Of a DNA stretch of 64,000 bases, positions 37,893 to 51,175 are shown piece after piece. Location of the stretch: contig NW_025062475.1 in assembly GCF_000002995.4 (NCBI RefSeq), positions 12,742,687 to 12,806,686 of the forward strand. Reading direction: 5' to 3'. The notes beneath the pieces are model-generated. The model ran no database searches. It worked only from the letters and a program-made list of their open reading frames with translations, and had not been told where the DNA came from. A program made the translations under genes and the position numbers. Position 1 is the stretch's first letter. Each line of letters opens with the position of its first letter. Source of the stretch: Brugia malayi. Taxonomy: Eukaryota; Nematoda; Chromadorea; Rhabditida; Onchocercidae.

Positions 37893-39849
37893 ATGTTCTT
37901 CACTGTATCTATAACACCAATCATCTGGTTCAATCTTCTGCTTTGCATCGCTTCTAATAAAAATGAAACTTCCCATCTACCTAATTTTGGTGCTGCTGAT
38001 AAAATTGTTACAAATAATACTTATTCTGATATCTCAGACAGCTTTGATTACAACAATTTTGAGCCATTGTTTGGCTCAGAATTTCCATCCGATCCTTCGC
38101 AGTTGATTGATTTCGATCAGTTGAGTGAAATTGAGGATATAAGTAGCAAAGAATCGATACCCGAGATCACAAATGCTCCTCATCCTGGCTTTTCAAACAG
38201 CCATGGTTTGTTGGGTCGCACTAATTTGGGCTCATTACTTGGTTCATATACAGATTCAAATAGGAATGTGTGGAGAGATGCTAATGGAGAATTAAAAACA
38301 AATGATGATAAAGCACGATATCCTATCATTAGAGGTGAGACTTTTGCTTCAAATGTGTGAAAAGTGAACAGCTTCTTGTGATCTAAGTTATTTAGATGCT
38401 CAAAGTGAAACTTCTTCGCCACTTAATGTCGACACCGATGACATTATTACATATATGCACTTACCTGGTTCACAACAAAATGCGGTTCCGATCTATTTTC
38501 ACCAACTTACTCTTTCCCCAGATGACACATCCGATCAACACGGAAATGCTGAACAGAACAATATGGGCAATAAGCACTTCTCGGATAACTTGATTGTCCC
38601 CGACTACAGGGAAAATACCAATGAACGATCAGAAACAGGTAATGACAAATTACATAACGATTTCTCGCTCTATCTTTTATAGTTCTTTATTTTCATCAGC
38701 AGCATGAAATTGATGAAGCGACATTAAAAGTATGGTTTTTACTTTATATATGTGAGAAGATAAATAAACTTTCTATCTAAGTTATTCAAAATGCAATATG
38801 ATACTTTTTTTATGGCACTGACATTTTTGTGATTTTCACATTACTTAACTACAAAATGGTGTAATAGATTTATTAATTGCAAAAATACATTTTTTGACAT
38901 GGATTTTTCAGATAACAAAAAGTATATTTGTCATTATCCCGGCTGTACTGTGATCACAAAAGATTACAAAGAATATATAACACATAAGAAATCTCACGGT
39001 CAGCCCTTCATCTATGAATGCAAAGTGCCCGGTTGTGGGAAGACATTCCACCATGATTCATCATTTCGCAATCACAAACAGATGCATGAACCTAATCCTC
39101 AGTGCGAGGGCTGTGGCAAATTCTTCGCCACCAGGAATGCACTGTGTCGTCATAAGAGGATCTGCCAAACAAAATCTCGTTAGTTTGCAAATTTAACAAA
39201 AAAAAAAATTCATATGTGAGTCTAAAATGGAGTGCCTGTGAAATGAACTATGGAGCACCTGTTGGACCAAGATAGTTGATACAACGGAAAATTCACAATT
39301 ACATTTTGTTGCAAGGCTGTTGAAAGTTCAATAACTCTAAGGAGAAAAAGAAATCCCCAAGATTTTAGCTACTCTATTTACCAAAACTTATATCCAATGC
39401 AAGATCGATACATATATATGCTCAAAAATAATTAAGCAATTTCTTTTTCGTGATCTAAATTATTTGAAATGGAATGTATTTCACTGAAGTAATATTTTTA
39501 TGGTTTATTAGATTACTTAATTAGCTGCCAAACACCATAATAAAATACCAATTGCAAAAACAAATATATTAAAAGTTTTTTAGACAAACAAAGCTACAAA
39601 TGTCTCTATCCTGGGTGTGCTGTGATCGCGAAAAGTTACAACGAATATATAACACATAGGAAGACACATGGTCAGCCCTTCATCTATGAATGCAGAGTGC
39701 CCGATTGTGGGCGAACATTCGACTATGAACCATCATTTTGCAATCACAAGCAAACGCATGAACCTCGTCCTCAGTGCGAGGGTTGTGGCAAATTCTTCAT
39801 CAGTAGGAATGGACTGCATTGTCATAAAAAGAGCTGCAAATCCCGTTAG
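37893..39849 (+). CDS. Zinc-finger array unit 4: two alternative terminal exons
   Basis: Exons 37893-38334 and 38396-38638, then type a 38912-39183 or type d 39584-39849. Predicted proteins match those of unit 3. The T run at about 38803-38809 and a single base near 39939 in the following spacer are shorter than in unit 3; neither touches an exon. Confidence 0.74.
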
Positions 39850-41665
39850 TTTCCAAATTTAGCAAAATTTTAAACAGATATGTCAACCTGAAATAGAATG
39901 TGTGTGAAATGTATTATGAAACATTTGCGCGAACGCTGGTGACAATACAAAATTCATTAGACACACTCATTAAGATGCTATATATTTTTTTTTGCACTCA
40001 GTACTACTACACACGACCTAAGAATCAATTGCTTAAAAATGTGTTGACAGTGGTGACAATGGCGCTTCAATATACAAACATCAACAAACATTGAAAATAT
40101 CCTTTCACTCTTAATCAAATTGTTTTATTTTCCTAATTCGTGGAACGTATGCGGAAAAGCATATTATTCTATCCACAAAGCCAAACTACGACAAACTGCA
40201 ATAATTTTTTTTTGGCGTTATAAAATTAAAAATTTTCATTCTAGAAAATGAGACACAATTTGGGCATTCTTCGCATGCATGAGAAAAGAGCGTAACAATC
40301 GGACGTTTTCGAGGCATCAGAATGCGGTGGCCAATTTATAATTTTATTTTATCATTGTGTTTTATAATATTTCATCTTTATTTAATATTCCATGAATATC
40401 ACAGAAATGCATAAATGTACTAATTGGCAATAAAATTCGGGGGCAAGCATTTAAATGTACAAAATGCGTTCACAACTGAAATAAACGATTTGTTATGCAA
40501 AAAACCAACATGAAAAAGCATCATAAATGAGAAGCTAAAAATTTATAACAAAAATTGGCATCACGAAGTGGTTTTAAGCAAAGAAATGGTTTTTTTTCCT
40601 ATATATATGAAAATTATAAGAAAAAATTTTCCACCTATAATTTAGCCTAACCTTAACATGCAAAATAAATGGCAGATATTATGTTTAATGAAAAAATTTC
40701 CCCGGGTATCCGACACTAAAAAATTTTGTAAGTTAATCGTTGAAAAGTGAATGTAGAAAAACATCAAAGATTTAAAATCATCACAAGAACAATATTACTT
40801 TCCTATATATGAAAGGTACTGTTTCATATCTAATACAGAAGGCGACAAAACCAACATTTATCATCAAAATCAAAATTGTCGTCAAAAAGAGCAACAAATG
40901 TGCAGTTATTCCAATAAAATATGCAATTTTTCATGTAATCATATCATATGGAAAAGGATTAGGATGACATTTGCATTTGAGCCTAGGGTTAGGCTTAGGA
41001 TGATACCTATACTTACACCATTAGAAGCTGCAACATTTTTCTCTTCATTATCACTCGCTCAGATGTATTATAACCATTCAATATACTATATTTTATTAAA
41101 CAAAGCAGACAGGATTATTTAATACTGCACAATTGATTAAATATTTCACCATACGATGACATTTAATCCCAGCTATTCATCAATTTCATTTATGCAAATG
41201 TTACTCCATTTTGTCAACCAAACTTTTGAAAATTGTCCCATCTTTTCAAACATCGCTTATGTTGAAATTCTTTTTGATAATAGCAGTGGAATATGTCAAA
41301 AAGCAATAATTAGCAAATTTCAGGTGATGCGTCCATCCGACGAAGTTCCCATCAGTGATATTATCAATAGGTGTGTGGATGCGACTTTATTAAATGAACC
41401 CATTAAATCGAAAATGATTAGAATCTCATTCCTCACGTCGTATTACTGAAATGATGGAACAATATCCTTCCTAAGTAATCCTTTCGGATTCAAAAGAGCA
41501 TTCATAAACTACCAGTTGGGCGAGAGAAAAACGAAAATGTAAAAGAAAAAAAAAAAAAACGATAAACAACAGGCAGATTAAAAACTGTTTGAACCTTTGA
41601 TCTTTAATTGAAATAAAAAGCTTTCATTTGAATATTTCTATCATTTCATAAAATTCTGTCCCATC

Positions 41666-43623
41666 ATGTTCTTCACTGTATCTATAACACCAATCATCTG
41701 GTTCAATCTTCTGCTTTGCATCGCTTCTAATAAAAATGAAACTTCCCATCTACCTAATTTTGGTGCTGCTGATAAAATTGTTACAAATAATACTTATTCT
41801 GATATCTCAGACAGCTTTGATTACAACAATTTTGAGCCATTGTTTGGCTCAGAATTTCCATCCGATCCTTCGCAGTTGATTGATTTCGATCAGTTGAGTG
41901 AAATTGAGGATATAAGTAGCAAAGAATCGATACCCGAGATCACAAATGCTCCTCATCCTGGCTTTTCAAACAGCCATGGTTTGTTGGGTCGCACTAATTT
42001 GGGCTCATTACTTGGTTCATATACAGATTCAAATAGGAATGTGTGGAGAGATGCTAATGGAGAATTAAAAACAAATGATGATAAAGCACGATATCCTATT
42101 ATTAGAGGTGAGACTTTTGCTTCAAATGTGTGAAAAGTGAACAGCTTCTTGTGATCTAAGTTATTTAGATGCTCAAAGTGGAACTTCTTCGCCACTTAAT
42201 GTCGACACCGATGACATTATTACATATATGCACTTACCTGGTTCACAACAAAATGCGGTTCCGATCTATTTTCACCAACTTACTCTTTCCCCAGATGACA
42301 CATCCGATCAACACGGAAATGCTGAACAGAACAATATGGGCAATAAGCACTTCTCGGATAACTTGATTGTCCCCGACTACAGGGAAAATACCAATGAACG
42401 ATCAGAAACAGGTAATGACAAATTACATAACGATTTCTCGCTCTATCTTTTATAGTTCTTTATTTTCATCAGCAGCATGAAATTGATGAAGCGACATTAA
42501 AAGTATGGTTTTTACTTTATATATGTGAGAAGATAAATAAACTTTCTATCTAAGTTATTCAAAATGCAATATGATACTTTTTTTTATGGCACTGACATTT
42601 TTGTGATTTTCACATTACTCAACTACAAAATGGTGTAGTAGATTTATTAATTGCAAAAATAAATGTTTTGACATGAATTTTTCAGATAAGAGAAAGTATA
42701 TTTGTCATTACCCCGGGTGTAATATGATCACGGAAAATTACAAAGAATATGTAATACATAAGAAAACACACGGTCAGCCCTTCATCTATGAATGCAAAGT
42801 GCCCGGTTGTGGGAAGACATTCCACCATGATTCATCATTTCGCAATCACAAACAGATGCATGAACCTAATCCTCAGTGCGAGGGCTGTGGCAAATTCTTC
42901 GCCACCAGGAATGCACTGTGTCGTCATAAGAGGATCTGCCAAACAAAATCTCGTTAGTTTGCAAATTTAACAAAAAAAAAAATTCATATGTGAGTCTAAA
43001 ATGGAGTGCCTGTGAAATGAACTATGGAGCACCTGTTGGACCAAGATAGTTGATACAACGGAAAATTCACAATTACATTTTGTTGCAAGGCTGTTGAAAG
43101 TTCAATAACTCTAAGGAGAAAAAGAAATTCCCAAGATTTTAGCTACTCTATTTACCAAAACTTATATCCAATGCAAGATCGATACATATATATGCTCAAA
43201 AATAATTAAGCAATTTCTTTTTCGTGATCTAAATTATTTGAAATGGAATGTATTTCACTGAAGTAATATTTTTATGGTTTATTAGATTACTTAATTAGCT
43301 GCCAAACACCATAATAAAATATCAATTGCAAAAACAAATATATTAAAAGTTTTTTAGACAAACAAAGCTACAAATGTCTCTATCCTGGGTGTGCTGTGAT
43401 CGCGAAAAGTTACAACGAATATATAACACATAGGAAGACACATGGTCAGCCCTTCATCTATGAATGCAGAGTGCCCGATTGTGGGCGAACATTCGACTAT
43501 GAACCATCATTTTGCCATCACAAGCAAACGCATGAACCTCGTCCTCAGTGCGAGGGTTGTGGCAAATTCTTCATCAGTAGGAATGGACTGCATTGTCATA
43601 AAAAGAGCTGCAAATCCCGTTAG
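41666..43623 (+). CDS. Zinc-finger array unit 5: mosaic type a exon
   Basis: Exons 41666-42107 and 42169-42411, then type a 42686-42957 or type d 43358-43623. The first finger of type a differs from units 3, 4 and 7: it reads CNMITENYKEYVIHKKTH, close to the type b finger of unit 2 (CTMITKNYKEYVIHKKTH). The rest of the exon is identical to unit 3. Type d has CHHKQTH where units 3 and 4 have CNHKQTH. The frame is open throughout. Confidence 0.74.
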
Positions 43624-45441
43624 TTTCCAAATTTAGCAAAATTTTAAACAGATATGTCAACCTGAAATAGAATGTGTGTGAAATGTATTATGAAACATTT
43701 GCGCGAACGCTGGGTGACAATACAAAATTCATTAGACACACTCATTAAGATGCTATATATTTTTTTTTGCACTCAGTACTACTACACACGACCTAAGAAT
43801 CAATTGCTTAAAAATGTGTTGACAGTGGTGACAATGGCGCTTCAATATACAAACATCAACAAACATTGAAAATATCCTTTCACTCTTAATCAAATTGCTT
43901 TATTTTCCTAATTCGTAGAACGTATGCGGAAAAGCATATTATTGCTATCCACAAAGCCAAACTACGACAAACTGCAATAATTTTTTTTTGGCGTTATAAA
44001 ATTAAAAATTTTCATTCTAGAAAATGAGACACAATTTGGGCATTCTTCGCATGCATGAGAAAAGAGCGTAACAATCGGACGTTTTCGAGGCATCAGAATG
44101 TGGTGGCCAATTTATAATTTTATTTTATCATTGTGTTTTATAATATTTCATCTTTATTTAATATTCCATGAATATCACAGAAATGCATAAATGTACTAAT
44201 TGGCAATAAAATTCGGGGGCAAGCATTTAAATGTACAAAATGCGTTCACAACTGAAATAAACGATTTGTTATGCAAAAAACCAACATGAAAAAGCATCAT
44301 AAATGAGAAGCTAAAAATTTATAACAAAAATTGGCATCACGAAGTGGTTTTAAGCAAAGAAATGGTTTTTTTTCCTATATATATGAAAATTATAAGAAAA
44401 AATTTTCCACCTATAATTTAGCCTAACCTTAACATGCAAAATAAATGGCAGATATTATGTTTAATGAAAAAATTTCCCCGGGTATCCGACACTAAAAAAT
44501 TTTGTAAGTTAATCGTTGAAAAGTGAATGTAGAAAAACATCAAAGATTTAAAATCATCACAAGAACAATATTACTTTCCTATATATGAAAGGTACTGTTT
44601 CATATCTAATACAGAAGGCGACAAAACCAACATTTATCATCAAAATCAAAATTGTCGTCAAAAAGAGCAACAAATGTGCAGTTATTCCAATAAAATATGC
44701 AATTTTTCATGTAATCATATCATATGGAAAAGGATTAGGATGACATTTGCATTTGAGCCTAGGGTTAGGCTTAGGATGATACCTATACTTACACCATTAG
44801 AAGCTGCAACATTTTTCTCTTCATTATCACTCGCTCAGATGTATTATAACCATTCAATATACTATATTTTATTAAACAAAGCAGACAGGATTATTTAATA
44901 CTGCACAATTGATTAAATATTTCACCATACGATGACATTTAATCCCAGCTATTCATCAATTTCATTTATGCAAATGTTACTCCATTTTGTCAACCAAACT
45001 TTTGAAAATTGTCCCATCTTTTCAAACATCGCTTATGTTGAAATTCTTTTTGATAATAGCAGTGGAATATGTCAAAAAGCAATAATTAGCAAATTTCAGG
45101 TGATGCGTCCATCCGACGAAGTTCCCATCAGTGATATTATCAATAGGTGTGTGGATGCGACTTTATTAAATGAACCCATTAAATCGAAAATGATTAGAAT
45201 CTCATTCCTCACGTCGTATTACTGAAATGATGGAACAATATCCTTCCTAAGTAATCCTTTCGGATTCAAAAGAGCATTCATAAACTACCAGTTGGGCGAG
45301 AGAAAAACGAAAATGTAAAAGAAAAAAAAAAAAAACGATAAACAACAGGCAGATTAAAAACTGTTTGAACCTTTGATCTTTAATTGAAATAAAAAGCTTT
45401 CATTTGAATATTTCTATCATTTCATAAAATTCTGTCCCATC

Positions 45442-47398
45442 ATGTTCTTCACTGTATCTATAACACCAATCATCTGGTTCAATCTTCTGCTTTGCATCGC
45501 TTCTAATAAAAATGAAACTTCCCATCTACCTAATTTTGGTGCTGCTGATAAAATTGTTACAAATAATACTTATTCTGATATCTCAGACAGCTTTGATTAC
45601 AACAATTTTGAGCCATTGTTTGGCTCAGAATTTCCATCCGATCCTTCGCAGTTGATTGATTTCGATCAGTTGAGTGAAATTGAGGATATAAGTAGCAAAG
45701 AATCGATACCCGAGATCACAAATGCTCCTCATCCTGGCTTTTCAAACAGCCATGGTTTGTTGGGTCGCACTAATTTGGGCTCATTACTTGGTTCATATAC
45801 AGATTCAAATAGGAATGTGTGGAGAGATGCTAATGGAGAATTAAAAACAAATGATGATAAAGCACGATATCCTATCATTAGAGGTGAGACTTTTGCTTCA
45901 AATGTGTGAAAAGTGAACAGCTTCTTGTGATCTAAGTTATTTAGATGCTCAAAGTGGAACTTCTTCGCCACTTAATGTCGACACCGATGACATTATTACA
46001 TATATGCACTTACCTGGTTCACAACAAAATGCGGTTCCGATCTATTTTCACCAACTTACTCTTTCCCCAGATGACACATCCGATCAACACGGAAATGCTG
46101 AACAGAACAATATGGGCAATAAGCACTTCTCGGATAACTTGATTGTCCCCGACTACAGGGAAAATACCAATGAACGATCAGAAACAGGTAATGACAAATT
46201 ACATAACGATTTCTCGCTCTATCTTTTATAGTTCTTTATTTTCATCAGCAGCATGAAATTGATGAAGCGACATTAAAAGTATGGTTTTTACTTTATATAT
46301 GTGAGAAGATAAATAAACTTTCTATCTAAGTTATTCAAAATGCAATATGATACTTTTTTTTATGGCACTGACATTTTTGTGATTTTCACATTACTCAACT
46401 ACAAAATGGTGTAGTAGATTTATTAATTGCAAAAATAAATGTTTTGACATGAATTTTTCAGATAAGAGAAAGTATATTTGTCATTACCCGGGTGTAATAT
46501 GATCACGGAAAATTACAAAGAATATGTAATACATAAGAAAACACACGGTCAGCCCTTCATCTATGAATGCAAAGTGCCCGGTTGTGGGAAGACATTCCAC
46601 CATGATTCATCATTTCGCAATCACAAACAGATGCATGAACCTAATCCTCAGTGCGAGGGCTGTGGCAAATTCTTCGCCACCAGGAATGCACTGTGTCGTC
46701 ATAAGAGGATCTGCCAAACAAAATCTCGTTAGTTTGCAAATTTAACAAAAAAAAAAATTCATATGTGAGTCTAAAATGGAGTGCCTGTGAAATGAACTAT
46801 GGAGCACCTGTTGGACCAAGATAGTTGATACAACGGAAAATTCACAATTACATTTTGTTGCAAGGCTGTTGAAAGTTCAATAACTCTAAGGAGAAAAAGA
46901 AATTCCCAAGATTTTAGCTACTCTATTTACCAAAACTTATATCCAATGCAAGATCGATACATATATATGCTCAAAAATAATTAAGCAATTTCTTTTTCGT
47001 GATCTAAATTATTTGAAATGGAATGTATTTCACTGAAGTAATATTTTTATGGTTTATTAGATTACTTAATTAGCTGCCAAACACCATAATAAAATATCAA
47101 TTGCAAAAACAAATATATTAAAAGTTTTTTAGACAAACAAAGCTACAAATGTCTCTATCCTGGGTGTGCTGTGATCGCGAAAAGTTACAACGAATATATA
47201 ACACATAGGAAGACACATGGTCAGCCCTTCATCTATGAATGCAGAGTGCCCGATTGTGGGCGAACATTCGACTATGAACCATCATTTTGCCATCACAAGC
47301 AAACGCATGAACCTCGTCCTCAGTGCGAGGGTTGTGGCAAATTCTTCATCAGTAGGAATGGACTGCATTGTCATAAAAAGAGCTGCAAATCCCGTTAG
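45442..47398 (+). CDS. Zinc-finger array unit 6: type a end broken, type d end intact
   Basis: Exons 45442-45883 and 45945-46187. Type a at 46462-46732 has the unit 5 mosaic sequence but one C fewer in a C run (46487-46489; ACCCGGG against ACCCCGGG in unit 5 at 42710-42717). The frame then reaches TGA at 46499-46501, within finger 1. Type d at 47133-47398 is intact and gives 316 aa. If the terminal exons are alternatives, this unit loses one isoform and keeps the other. Confidence 0.72.
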
Positions 47399-49217
47399 TT
47401 TCCAAATTTAGCAAAATTTTAAACAGATATGTCAACCTGAAATAGAATGTGTGTGAAATGTATTATGAAACATTTGCGCGAACGCTGGGTGACAATACAA
47501 AATTCATTAGACACACTCATTAAGATGCTATATATTTTTTTTTGCACTCAGTACTACTACACACGACCTAAGAATCAATTGCTTAAAAATGTGTTGACAG
47601 TGGTGACAATGGCGCTTCAATATACAAACATCAACAAACATTGAAAATATCCTTTCACTCTTAATCAAATTGCTTTATTTTCCTAATTCGTAGAACGTAT
47701 GCGGAAAAGCATATTATTGCTATCCACAAAGCCAAACTACGACAAACTGCAATAATTTTTTTTTGGCGTTATAAAATTAAAAATTTTCATTCTAGAAAAT
47801 GAGACACAATTTGGGCATTCTTCGCATGCATGAGAAAAGAGCGTAACAATCGGACGTTTTCGAGGCATCAGAATGCGGTGGCCAATTTATAATTTTATTT
47901 TATCATTGTGTTTTATAATATTTCATCTTTATTTAATATTCCATGAATATCACAGAAATGCATAAATGTACTAATTGGCAATAAAATTCGGGGGCAAGCA
48001 TTTAAATGTACAAAATGCGTTCACAACTGAAATAAACGATTTGTTATGCAAAAAACCAACATGAAAAAGCATCATAAATGAGAAGCTAAAAATTTATAAC
48101 AAAAATTGGCATCACGAAGTGGTTTTAAGCAAAGAAATGGTTTTTTTTCCTATATATATGAAAATTATAAGAAAAAATTTTCCACCTATAATTTAGCCTA
48201 ACCTTAACATTCAAAATAAATGGCAGATATTATGTTTAATGAAAAAATTTCCCCGGGTATCCGACACTAAAAAATTTTGTAAGTTAATCGTTGAAAAGTG
48301 AATGTAGAAAAACATCAAAGATTTACAATCATCACAAGAACAATATTACTTTCCTATATATGAAAGGTACTGTTTCATATCTAATACAGAAGGTGACAAA
48401 ACCAACATTTATCATCAAAATCAAAATTGTCGTCAAAAAGAGCAACAAATGTGCAGTTATTCCAATAAAATATGCAATTTTTCATGTAATCATATCATAT
48501 GGAAAAGGATTAGGATGACATTTGCATTTGAGCCTAGGGTTAGGCTTAGGATGATACCTATACTTACACCATTAGAAGCTGCAACATTTTTCTCTTCATT
48601 ATCACTCGCTCAGATGTATTATAACCATTCAATATACTATATTTTATTAAACAAAGCAGACAGGATTATTTAATACTGCACAATTGATTAAATATTTCAC
48701 CATACGATGACATTTAATCCCAGCTATTCATCAATTTCATTTATGCAAATGTTACTCCATTTTGTCAACCAAACTTTTGAAAATTGTCCCATCTTTTCAA
48801 ACATCGCTTATGTTGAAATTCTTTTTGATAATAGCAGTGGAATATGTCAAAAAGCAATAATTAGCAAATTTCAGGTGATGCGTCCATCCGACGAAGTTCC
48901 CATCAGTGATATTATCAATAGGTGTGTGGATGCGACTTTATTAAATGAACCCATTAAATCGAAAATGATTAGAATCTCATTCCTCACGTCGTATTACTGA
49001 AATGATGGAACAATATCCTTCCTAAGTAATCCTTTCGGATTCAAAAGAGCATTCATAAACTACCAGTTGGGCGAGAGAAAAACGAAAATGTAAAAGAAAA
49101 AAAAAAAAAAACGATAAACAACAGGCAGATTAAAAACTGTTTGAACCTTTGATCTTTAATTGAAATAAAAAGCTTTCATTTGAATATTTCTGTCATTTCA
49201 TAAAATTCTGTCCCATC

Positions 49218-51175
49218 ATGTTCTTCACTGTATCTATAACACCAATCATCTGGTTCAATCTTCTGCTTTGCATCGCTTCTAATAAAAATGAAACTTCCCA
49301 TCTACCTAATTTTGGTGCTGCTGATAAAATTGTTACAAATAATACTTATTCTGATATCTCAGACAGCTTTGATTACAACAATTTTGAGCCATTGTTTGGC
49401 TCAGAATTTCCATCCGATCCTTCGCAGTTGATTGATTTCGATCAGTTGAGTGAAATTGAGGATATAAGTAGCAAAGAATCGATACCCGAGATCACAAATG
49501 CTCCTCATCCTGGCTTTTCAAACAGCCATGGTTTGTTGGGTCGCACTAATTTGGGCTCATTACTTGGTTCATATACAGATTCAAATAGGAATGTGTGGAG
49601 AGATGCTAATGGAGAATTAAAAACAAATGATGATAAAGCACGATATCCTATCATTAGAGGTGAGACTTTTGCTTCAAATGTGTGAAAAGTGAACAGCTTC
49701 TTGTGATCTAAGTTATTTAGATGCTCAAAGTGAAACTTCTTCGCCACTTAATGTCGACACCGATGACATTATTACATATATGCACTTACCTGGTTCACAA
49801 CAAAATGCGGTTCCGATCTATTTTCACCAACTTACTCTTTCCCCAGATGACACATCCGATCAACACGGAAATGCTGAACAGAACAATATGGGCAATAAGC
49901 ACTTCTCGGATAACTTGATTGTCCCCGACTACAGGGAAAATACCAATGAACGATCAGAAACAGGTAATGACAAATTACATAACGATTTCTCGCTCTATCT
50001 TTTATAGTTCTTTATTTTCATCAGCAGCATGAAATTGATGAAGCGACATTAAAAGTATGGTTTTTACTTTATATATGTGAGAAGATAAATAAACTTTCTA
50101 TCTAAGTTATTCAAAATGCAATATGATACTTTTTTTTATGGCACTGACATTTTTGTGATTTTCACATTACTTAACTACAAAATGGTGTAATAGATTTATT
50201 AATTGCAAAAATACATTTTTTGACATGGATTTTTCAGATAACAAAAAGTATATTTGTCATTATCCCGGCTGTACTGTGATCACAAAAGATTACAAAGAAT
50301 ATATAACACATAAGAAATCTCACGGTCAGCCCTTCATCTATGAATGCAAAGTGCCCGGTTGTGGGAAGACATTCCACCATGATTCATCATTTCGCAATCA
50401 CAAACAGATGCATGAACCTAATCCTCAGTGCGAGGGCTGTGGCAAATTCTTCGCCACCAGGAATGCACTGTGTCGTCATAAGAGGATCTGCCAAACAAAA
50501 TCTCGTTAGTTTGCAAATTTAACAAAAAAAAAAATTCATATGTGAGTCTAAAATGGAGTGCCTGTGAAATGAACTATGGAGCACCTGTTGGACCAAGATA
50601 GTTGATACAACGGAAAATTCACAATTACATTTTGTTGCAAGGCTGTTGAAAGTTCAATAACTCTAAGGAGAAAAAGAAATCCCCAAGATTTTAGCTACTC
50701 TATTTACCAAAACTTATATCCAATGCAAGATCGATACATATATATGCTCAAAAATAATTAAGCAATTTCTTTTTCGTGATCTAAATTATTTGAAATGGAA
50801 TGTATTTCACTGAAGTAATATTTTTATGGTTTATTAGATTACTTAATTAGCTGCCAAACACCATAATAAAATACCAATTGCAAAAACAAATATATTAAAA
50901 GTTTTTTAGACAAACAAAGCTACAAATGTCTCTATCCTGGGTGTGCTGTGATCGCGAAAAGTTACAACGAATATATAACACATAGGAAGACACATGGTCA
51001 GCCCTTCATCTATGAATGCAGAGTGCCCGATTGTGGGCGAACATTCGACTATGAACCATCATTTTGCAATCACAAGCAAACGCATGAACCTCGTCCTCAG
51101 TGCGAGGGTTGTGGCAAATTCTTCATCAGTAGGAATGGACTGCATTGTCATAAAAAGAGCTGCAAATCCCGTTAG
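49218..51175 (+). CDS. Zinc-finger array unit 7: last unit, two terminal exons
   Basis: Exons 49218-49659 and 49721-49963, then type a 50238-50509 or type d 50910-51175. Sequence is of the unit 3/4 type, with intact finger 1 of type a, not the unit 5/6 mosaic. So the 5/6 pair is flanked on both sides by unit 3/4-like copies. No further unit follows. Confidence 0.74.
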
